A DNA stretch of 64,000 bases from the NCBI GenBank assembly GCA_035771165.1, contig JAWNZC010000338.1:1612001-1676000 (forward strand). Direction: 5' to 3'. This DNA comes from Paragorgia papillata (lineage: Eukaryota > Cnidaria > Anthozoa > Scleralcyonacea > Coralliidae). Shown one piece after another: positions 57,299-64,000 of this stretch. Position numbers and translations under genes: made by a program. The notes below the pieces were generated by a model. That model saw nothing but the letters and a program-made list of their open reading frames with translations. It had not been told where the DNA came from and did not search any database. The number at the start of each line of letters is the position of its first letter. Within the stretch, counting starts at the first letter, position 1.

Positions 57299-58335
57299 TT
57301 TCGGGAAATTAGCATTTTGCCTTAACGGTAAGTTATATATATATTACTATGAACAGTTCTTTTGAGAACTCGCATAGAGTGTAATTAATATCTGATTGAA
57401 CGAAATGTCTTTGGCCCGTAAAATGTTTGGCCTGGACTCTGGCGACTCGATTTGCTATTCAAGAAGAGAAACAGCGAGTAATTATAGTTCGTTTCCATGT
57501 TAATATTTTTGAAATTCTCTTGTTTTTGATACTATTATCGTAATGGAGAATTACCGATTTATTAAAGGCATTTTCAACGTCAGCCGCCCATTAACTTTCA
57601 GTATGAAATACGCACGTTCGATTGTTCCATGTCAAAACTATTTAATGTGGCAGTACGACCGAAAATCGTTAACGATTTTTGCGGCTTAATCACTTCTTAT
57701 GCTTAGAAGTTATACAAATATAAGAGTAAAAGCAATTTTAAGGTTGATTTGAGTGCATAAACATCGATTAAATATCGTATAATTTGGCATAAAATCACTC
57801 CGCCATTGCCTTTTGGGAGTCCGCGAAATCAGACAGCGGTACTACTTTGTGACGTCATCTACTCAACACAAACGCGTGATAAACCAGCCAAACTATAGAG
57901 AACGTCTTGTTGATTTGCTATACCTGTTTTGTTAAAAACGTCTTCACCTACCGAGTCGAGTTCTAGAAACTCTGACAGCGAAAGCGAACTCTATGCGGAC
58001 ATTGCTGGTATGGATGGGGTCAACAATAAAGTGTTTGACAACGATCTAGAGCCGCTTGTAATGACTATATGAGGAAGAAGCGCACCAGAGGAAGCGCACA
58101 TAATTTTAGATTATGAAGGAGAATACAAGAGAACAAGAACAGCAGGTCTGGAATTTTCATTTTTCAAGACGTTTTATTAAATCATGAAGTCCCAGTGCAA
58201 TCATGGTACGTAGTTATTAAAATTTTATTATTGAGAGAATCATCGGTTGTGTAGTTTCCAAAACAAGCGAATATTTTTCTAGCTGTATTAAAGTGTTCGT
58301 GTTGCTCTCTTGAAGGTGTCGTTGCTGTTGTGAGA

Positions 58336-59839
58336 TTAGCCTGCGGGCAGGCCCTCCTGTTGCTGTGAAATGTGGGCCTGCAACAAAGCATGGGATTTTT
58401 TCATCACTCGCGGCCGTCAGAGGCCGTGTATTTCTATTGGTCGAATTTGGCGGCCGCGAGTTTCTATTGGTCGAACAAAATTAATCCAGAATAAATTATT
58501 TCTGAAGTTATTGTTTACGGACTTCAACAATGCATGGAGTGGATACATATTCCAACAAGACGGCTATTAAAGACGCCGTAGCTCTTAATATTTTGAAAAC
58601 ACATCGCTGTGGAACAAAAGAAAAGAAATAGCAAAGTAGATCCGGATTGAAACTCCATGAATCTCTCTGTCTGTCAGTGTCTGGCTTTATAATACAGAAG
58701 CAAGTGTCATCACTTCGTCCGTCGCCTCAACTCAATAATAATGTGCCGTTCAAAACGTCAAAACATATTAATAAGAGGAGATTACACATTCACTTAATTC
58801 ATGTAATAAAGATTATTGATAAATGAGGTAAGCTCTTTTTCAAACGAAGTTTCTTTCTGCCCTTAAATGTCTGTGCTATTGTCTGGAACTTAATTGATAT
58901 TATCCAATTTGTGCGCCAGTGCGTCTGGTATTATTTATTATCGAAGCCGACTGGCTCGAGGCTACCAGTTATTCAGTTCAGAATGACCCAGTTTTTTAAC
59001 TCAACAGCCAGAAGGAAAGTCTTGCTAAATTTGATAAAACACTTGAATTTCTTAACTATTAATATGTCGCCGTTTAGACTATAATGATACGCACCTGGTT
59101 CTATATGTCGGCTATCTTTGAAAGCGTCTGAAAGTGTCTAGCTATATGTTAATTTAAGTTAGGTTTTCGCACCTTCCCTAGCTACGAAGGAGCGTAACTC
59201 ATTTCATGTTCGTTCGTATACAGCAGTTCGTGAAAGTCTTCGTTTTGACCTTTTGCAACTTGCACATTTACATGAGAAGCGCTATCTTGACGATATTCTG
59301 TCGCGATGACCTGGATCAGTGAATGCCGTGCAGTGAATCACAAACACCTAATCTCGAATAACGATTTATCAATGTTTCTTGCAAAATCAAAGTTATGTTC
59401 GTCTTCCACAAATTAGAGATAGCAAACTTATAAAACTAAGATCTGAGGTTGTCATGATCCAATCTTAGTACATTCAATTTGATTCAAACTGAGACGTTAG
59501 CACGCATCGCTAAACTGTTTCGCTACATGCTTTTAGTCTAAAGTTGAATATTTTAAACTCCTAACTACATACCCGATAATCGTTAGATGCGTTACATTGC
59601 TTCTGGCTTTCTTATAAACAGATTTTTTGAGTTTTCAGTAACGAGTATAGTTGATAGTGTGAAATTTACATCTTCGGATTGCTTTGAATGAGGATTTTTA
59701 CACAGACTTCCGGAAGAATGTGATTGGTTTGATTCGCGACATTTGCATATTAATTAAGTGGGCGTTATCGATTTACCCCTAGGATTGTTGCAGGCTTTCA
59801 TTTCACAGCGCCGCGTTGAGAGAGCCTGCTCGCAGGCTA
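58336..59839. mobile_element. TIR element with 8-bp target duplication, nested in the Kolobok-like element
   Basis: TTGTGAGA at 58328-58335 and 59840-59847. Ends TTAGCCTGCGGGCAGGC and (inverted) TAGCCTGCGAGCAGGC; similarity extends inward to GCTGTGAAATG and GCCTGCAAC. Length 1504 bp, non-coding. 8-bp duplications suggest hAT- or P-like transposition, but the terminal sequence is not a typical hAT end. Confidence 0.88.
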
Positions 59840-60848
59840 TTGTGAGATTGGAGCCGTGCCGGAAAAAACTAACAGTGCTTGGACGATAAGGAGAATCAAA
59901 CTCGCTGTATTACCGAACACCCAGGATTTAACGTCGTTTGTTTACTACGCATTTTATTGTTATGAGCCACGGATATATTTTACACACTAACATGCATTAA
60001 CTCTCTCTGTCGTATTTACATGTAACATCTAGAATATAATTGATAAAATCTAAATACGTCATTGTCACCATACTGTATATGCATTTACATGTAGCTGAAC
60101 CATATTATAGTATTTTGCTATTACCAATAGTTGTATTTTATTATAATATATCATGAATATATATGTAACATTTTCATCTGTTTATATACTGTCTACTAAC
60201 TGCTCGGCCCATTTTTTTGTATCTGAATATAGTACTGCCGTCTTTCTACTTAAACTATTATTTGTTTTGAATAACTGGACCTTATCTTCAGGTATTTGTT
60301 TTCTCTTCCGATTTCCAGTAGACTACCCTAAAATTAAAATATACTGGTTGAGTGGTTGTCAAAACAAACTACATGCATTATATTGTTATTGAATACTGTC
60401 ATTTTACAGCGGCGGCGCGCAGAAGTACATTTACGTGCGAAACTGCAATGTATTCTCTTGCATCAGATCTGTACATTCTTGTACGGTATGGGTTTCTTCA
60501 TTCGGCGTAACTGTTTATTACATGTTATGATGTTTAGGAGAAATTGAGATTTACCTTACATATAACCAACTTACCTCTTTAGGGCTTCATATCTGGTGCA
60601 TGGCATTTCAGGTGCACGTTCGGCGCTGCTAACCTTTCTGGCGTTTTCTCAGTTGTACGTTTTGCAAACTGAACAATTCTTTAACGGCCTATAAAATTTT
60701 CAAGGTCCACGCAATATTTTTATTGTTAGCTACGTGTGTGATCAAATTTGATCCAATAATGAAACACAATCGAGTCATAACAAGTTTATACTCTTCGTTG
60801 GCTTCTCTTCGACGACGGACTTTTGGTTTCCATATTGACGGGTTTAAG

Positions 60849-61112
60849 TCATCTTTTAGGCATCGAAGGCTGCTCGCACCTTTGGCCCCTTACGTGACAC
60901 CTTTCTAAACAATGATCAGCAAAATACGCAGAGCAAATAACAAAGTTGTTTAAAATTAGCCCGATATGTTTTAACCGAAAATAAACCCAAACAAGACGCT
61001 TTTTAGTTTTGGGGTTCTGGTGAAGCGAAATGCCAGCATTACGATCAGCGCAGTTACTACACCCTTGAGCAACACAACTGAGATGGTGGCATAATTTTGT
61101 ATTGCTTTTCAA
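60849..61112 (-). pseudogene. THAP zinc finger of the Kolobok-like element
   Basis: On the minus strand: CVAQGCSN, ISLHQNPKTKKR, W, ICSAYFADHCLERC. THAP fingers are C-x2-4-C-x35-50-C-x2-H; here Cys 13, Cys 18 and Cys 60 are present but the final His is Tyr 63, which would disrupt zinc binding. The conserved LH..P and the tryptophan are retained. THAP domains bind the transposon ends in Kolobok and P-type transposases. A stop follows at 60849; basic text (KPKVRRREANEE) continues in a neighbouring frame. Confidence 0.7.
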
Positions 61113-61634
61113 GAAAATTTATTACATGTAAAAACGTAGAATAAGTCGGGAAGACGCGTTTAAACTATGTACGTATATAGTAGGATATATGAATCTTCTT
61201 GTTGAGTGTTCAGTAGATGAGGTCACAACGAGCTACCGCTATTAATAAATTGCAGGCTCAAAAAAATTTCGAAATCAAGCCAAGTGCTCGTAAAAGATGC
61301 TTGAATTCTGATAGCAAACATTTTCTAAAATCGTTTTTAAATACACGGTAAGTCATATTAGGACCGTAAGAAGTATTTTGGCTAAAAAAAACGCAAAGTG
61401 AAAATTCGATTGTACTGCCACTTTAAGGGGTAATGTTATAGATCGAGGTCAGTGTATTGATTTATATAAATCTGGGGAGATTCGAAATAACTTGTGGCAC
61501 TGCAAACATTGCCCGTTGAGTAATTCCCGACCACTTCCGCGTTATTATGAATTGTCTGAAGACAACCAATAGAAACGCAGAAAAAATTTCATCTCCCCAG
61601 AGTCTTCCCCGCTTCCCGCAACCGCATGGGAAGA

Positions 61635-62548
61635 TGCAATCCCTGCCCTTTTTAACCCCTGCCTTTTTTGTGAGACCTCTAATACTAAGTTAGACATTAG
61701 ATAAACAAATAATTAATCGTCTGTTGTAGTACGCAATACAATTCTCCGCAAATCTGGCGAGACTCAGTGGCCTCTAGTTCGGCTTCAATCTCGTACTCAG
61801 TTTGTAATATGCTACACCAAGTTTTTCCTAAAAACAACTGCCTTTCTGAATTTGTGGGCTCAGCTTTCGAATCTCATGGCGAAAATGAACCAATCATAGA
61901 GATAGAGCTGGATTTTGGCAACCTGTAGGGTATGTCGCTGTGATAATTTCTTTGTTTTTAAAGTAAAATTTCAACTATACTCGCTGTAGAATTAGATGAA
62001 AACGTTCGCTCAAATTGCTGCAAATGGTGTTTCCGAGGTTCTAGATTTCAAAAATTTCCAGGGGAGGACCCCCGGATCCCCCTACAAATGCGGTCACTAA
62101 TTGCCACTACTTCTGCGCCGCCCCACTTTTTGACACCTTGCTAAGGCACTGGTTGTTGTTGTGGTTGTTGAGTGTTCTCGAAGAAGCATAACGAGGATAT
62201 CCCAAATAGTTTAGAATACTGAACGACTTTGCCCTTTTTTTGCGTTCAACCCCTTCCCTCGAAATTTTCAGTTGCGCCCCTGTTCATGAAACTGCGAATG
62301 GCATTCTGAAACCATGAGTTGGATGGCAATGAATTTGTCACGAAACTGCGTGCTTTTATACGTTAGTTCGATAGGTAGAGAAGTAGAGTGCCGCATAGTC
62401 TTTCAGTGTAATATAACTAAACAATTGGTGAACTGAGAAGTCGACTTTCCAGTAACCACAAAATATACATATACGTTTTGAATACTGAAGAACTTCAAGT
62501 AAAGTACAGGCTCTGATAAAGAGTTCCCATACGTCAGAGTATTTCTGT
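61635..62548. other. Unassigned spacer with hAT-like end at 62282
   Basis: The minus-strand sequence starting at 62282 is CAGGGGCGCAACTGAAAATT, the same terminus as at 15961. The partner end was not located. No coding similarity. Confidence 0.4.
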
Positions 62549-62725
62549 CGTACTGGAATTCTGTTCTTTATGTCCTTTTAAAGGTGTTAAAACATCAATC
62601 TAATTTTTCTATCCAGCAGCTCACCTTTTGCTATTTAGAAAGAAGTTCAATCCTCTAATAATATGCATCTCTTCGACATAGTTTACCGCTACTCAGTCCT
62701 AAAAAGTTTTTGAACGTAACTTAAA
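62549..62725. repeat. Dispersed repeat, copy 2 (partner at 33187-33363)
   Basis: Same orientation and nearly the same length as copy 1, with a small deletion (TTTTGCTATTTAG versus TTTTGCTGAATTTAG) and scattered substitutions. Confidence 0.9.
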
Positions 62726-62729
62726 CATA

Positions 62730-62870
62730 ATGAAAAGACAAACGTTCTCTGACCAAATATTTAAATTTAATTCGAGCTTTCGGCTGCCAGACTGCAGCCT
62801 TCAACAGGATAATAAAAATGAAATATAAAACCATATATACATACAAATGTTGTGGAACGCCTAGTAATCT
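62730..62870 (-). mobile_element. Possible Penelope-like pLTR fragment with hammerhead-like motif
   Basis: Minus strand 62810-62772 reads CTGTTGA, A, GGCTGC, loop, GCAGCC, GAAA, GCTCG. This is a hammerhead-like arrangement (core with A-to-T change, perfect 6-bp stem II, intact GAAA box) and, as in the pLTR at 13.1 kb, has one extra base before stem II. No coding region is attached, so assignment to a Penelope-like element is by analogy. Confidence 0.35.
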
Positions 62871-64000
62871 GATACAATGTTATTAACCTAATGTGTTATT
62901 TTATTTAGTATAATGCTATACTGTTCGGGTAATGGTTTTGAGTTATTGTCCGATCACAATCAATGCCGTGTGCCAAGACTCTAGTGTTTTCCCAACCTCG
63001 TACCCAGGGTTTTTCTCTGCGCCCGCTGGAGAAAAGACCCTGGTAGGAGCTGCTGACGATTTGCTGACGTTGCACCGAGCAAAAAATGTAATACGGGAGG
63101 GGATGTTCTTTTTGTTATTTTGGTGAATTCTGTCGTCTACGCCGGCTAATCTAGTTGTTATTTAAAATAAAGACTGAAATGTTTCTACCTGGTTGTCGAT
63201 TATCATTGCAAACACTTACTGGTCAATAATTACTTGTTTAAAAATGGAGACATCAATTGAAGATTACTCATATTGGTGATTTCATGCCTAAAACATTGTC
63301 TTGGCTAGCTGAAAATTCTATCTTCGATTTATCTCTTTGGAATTTTAAAGCAGGTTAGTTTTCGCACTTTATTTTTTACAATAGCAGTGGCAGGTCGATC
63401 AAACAGTTCGAAGTCTGGCATCTTCATTTGGTACCAAGTATAGAGCATTGTTTTCAATTTAAAACCAGTATAACGCCAATGGATATTGTATTAAAAACGT
63501 AAGTTATCTGCCATTTTTTGAGTTCAATCCATGCAATGTTTGGCCTAACCTTATATATGACCTTTCATGCAGTCAGCAATAGCGATTATTCATCGTTAAG
63601 TATAAAATATGCGATTTTTAACAGTGTCCCACGTTATTTTGTCACTGATTGTAGTTTATAATGAAGTTAAGTTTTGTCGAAGAAGTATGCAGAAGAGTTT
63701 TTCAGTTCTGTTTTAAACGTTTGTACGTGTCGTTTCAATAACATTTCTTACAAAATTCTAAGCCTCAAATGCCAAGATATAATTACACAGTAAAACCAAC
63801 TGCTGTTTTGTATAATTTTAATGATATCTGCGATTCAAGAAGGGGAGAGAGAAATTTGGAGTCGGAAACATGAATTAACCAACAAACATGCAGATAGTTT
63901 ATATTGTGCCGAGTTTCAGGAGTTTTTCATTTTTGATGAGTTTTGTCGGTTATTGTCGGGGAAGGATAGAGGGTTTTACTTTTGTCAAAATCGGTCGCAA
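62871..64000. other. Unassigned right end of window
   Basis: A hairpin CCAGGGTTTTTCTC / GAGAAAAGACCCTGG occupies 63004-63043, of a type seen in animal MITE ends. No gene recognised elsewhere. Confidence 0.4.

Larger units (their letters stand above)
57646..61422. mobile_element. Kolobok-like DNA transposon, TTAA-flanked, 3.8 kb, contains a nested element
   Basis: TTAA at 57642-57645 and 61423-61426; TIRs TGTGGCAGTACGACCGAAAA… and (inverted) AGTGGCAGTACAATCGAATT…. The uninterrupted sequence is present in TIR element E copy 1 (AACTATTTAAGGGGTAATG at about 36399-36417), proving insertion. It encodes a THAP-type zinc finger. TTAA plus THAP is the Kolobok combination. The catalytic transposase domain was not found, so it is probably a defective copy. 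Confidence 0.8.
53506..61634 (+). mobile_element. TIR element E, copy 2, split by two large insertions
   Basis: Element pieces are 53506-53700, 57299-57645 and 61423-61634, colinear with 35834-36572. Left end ATGCGGTTGCGGGAGGCGGG, right end inverted …CCCGCTTCCCGCAACCGCAT then GGGAAGA. Between the pieces are a LINE (53701-57298) and a Kolobok-like element (57646-61422). The right TIR is complete here, unlike copy 1; the left end has lost about 8 bases at the array junction. Confidence 0.85.

Overview
The window is AT-rich animal DNA with no clearly intact host gene. It is a dense patchwork of transposable elements, foldback/MITE-like insertions and tandem arrays. The mix of families points to an invertebrate metazoan: a BEL/Pao LTR element, a Penelope-like element with a GIY-YIG endonuclease, RTE and CR1/L2-type LINEs, hAT, a Kolobok-like THAP/TTAA element and a Crypton-type tyrosine recombinase. 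A cnidarian (anthozoan) is my best guess, but this is inference from family composition and remembered look-alikes, not a search result.

Layout. 1-4.9 kb: decayed BEL/Pao retrotransposon. 5.3-6.6 kb (minus): an uninterrupted 409-codon tyrosine recombinase with all catalytic residues. 7.0-8.4 kb: two minisatellites. 8.7-12.5 kb: broken hAT transposase split by a 1.9 kb TTAA-flanked element; the hAT reading frame continues across the TTAA. 12.7-15.7 kb: Penelope-like element with an inverted terminal-repeat pair whose arms both carry a hammerhead-ribozyme-like motif. 16.8-17.1 kb: TTG/TCG/TTG trinucleotide block. 19-21 kb: a MITE and a 5'-truncated RTE LINE with a perfect 12-bp target duplication. 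22.5-29.7 kb: a cluster of non-autonomous hAT-type elements, four with exact 8-bp target duplications, plus other TIR elements and a 90-bp-type tandem array. 30.4-32.2 kb (minus): CR1/L2-type LINE next to a TA microsatellite. 33-38 kb: mostly unrecognised sequence and a TA-flanked TIR element. 38.5-43.3 kb (plus): a phase-consistent four-exon gene model of unknown function, now with stops, whose third intron holds about 21 copies of a 141-bp satellite. 45 kb: a foldback element carrying what looks like the start of another recombinase-type ORF. 47.4-53.5 kb: about seven and a half copies of an 0.8 kb tandem unit with an A/B dimer organisation.

53.5-61.6 kb: a nested stack. A second copy of the 36 kb TIR element is interrupted by a CR1/L2-type LINE (itself hit by a MITE and another insertion) and by a 3.8 kb Kolobok-like element (THAP domain, TTAA), which is itself interrupted by a 1.5 kb TIR element with 8-bp duplications. 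Paralogous copies in the same window give pre-insertion sequence for several of these events, so their relative order can be read. The last 2.4 kb holds a hAT-type end, a second copy of a 33 kb dispersed repeat and a second hammerhead-like Penelope fragment.
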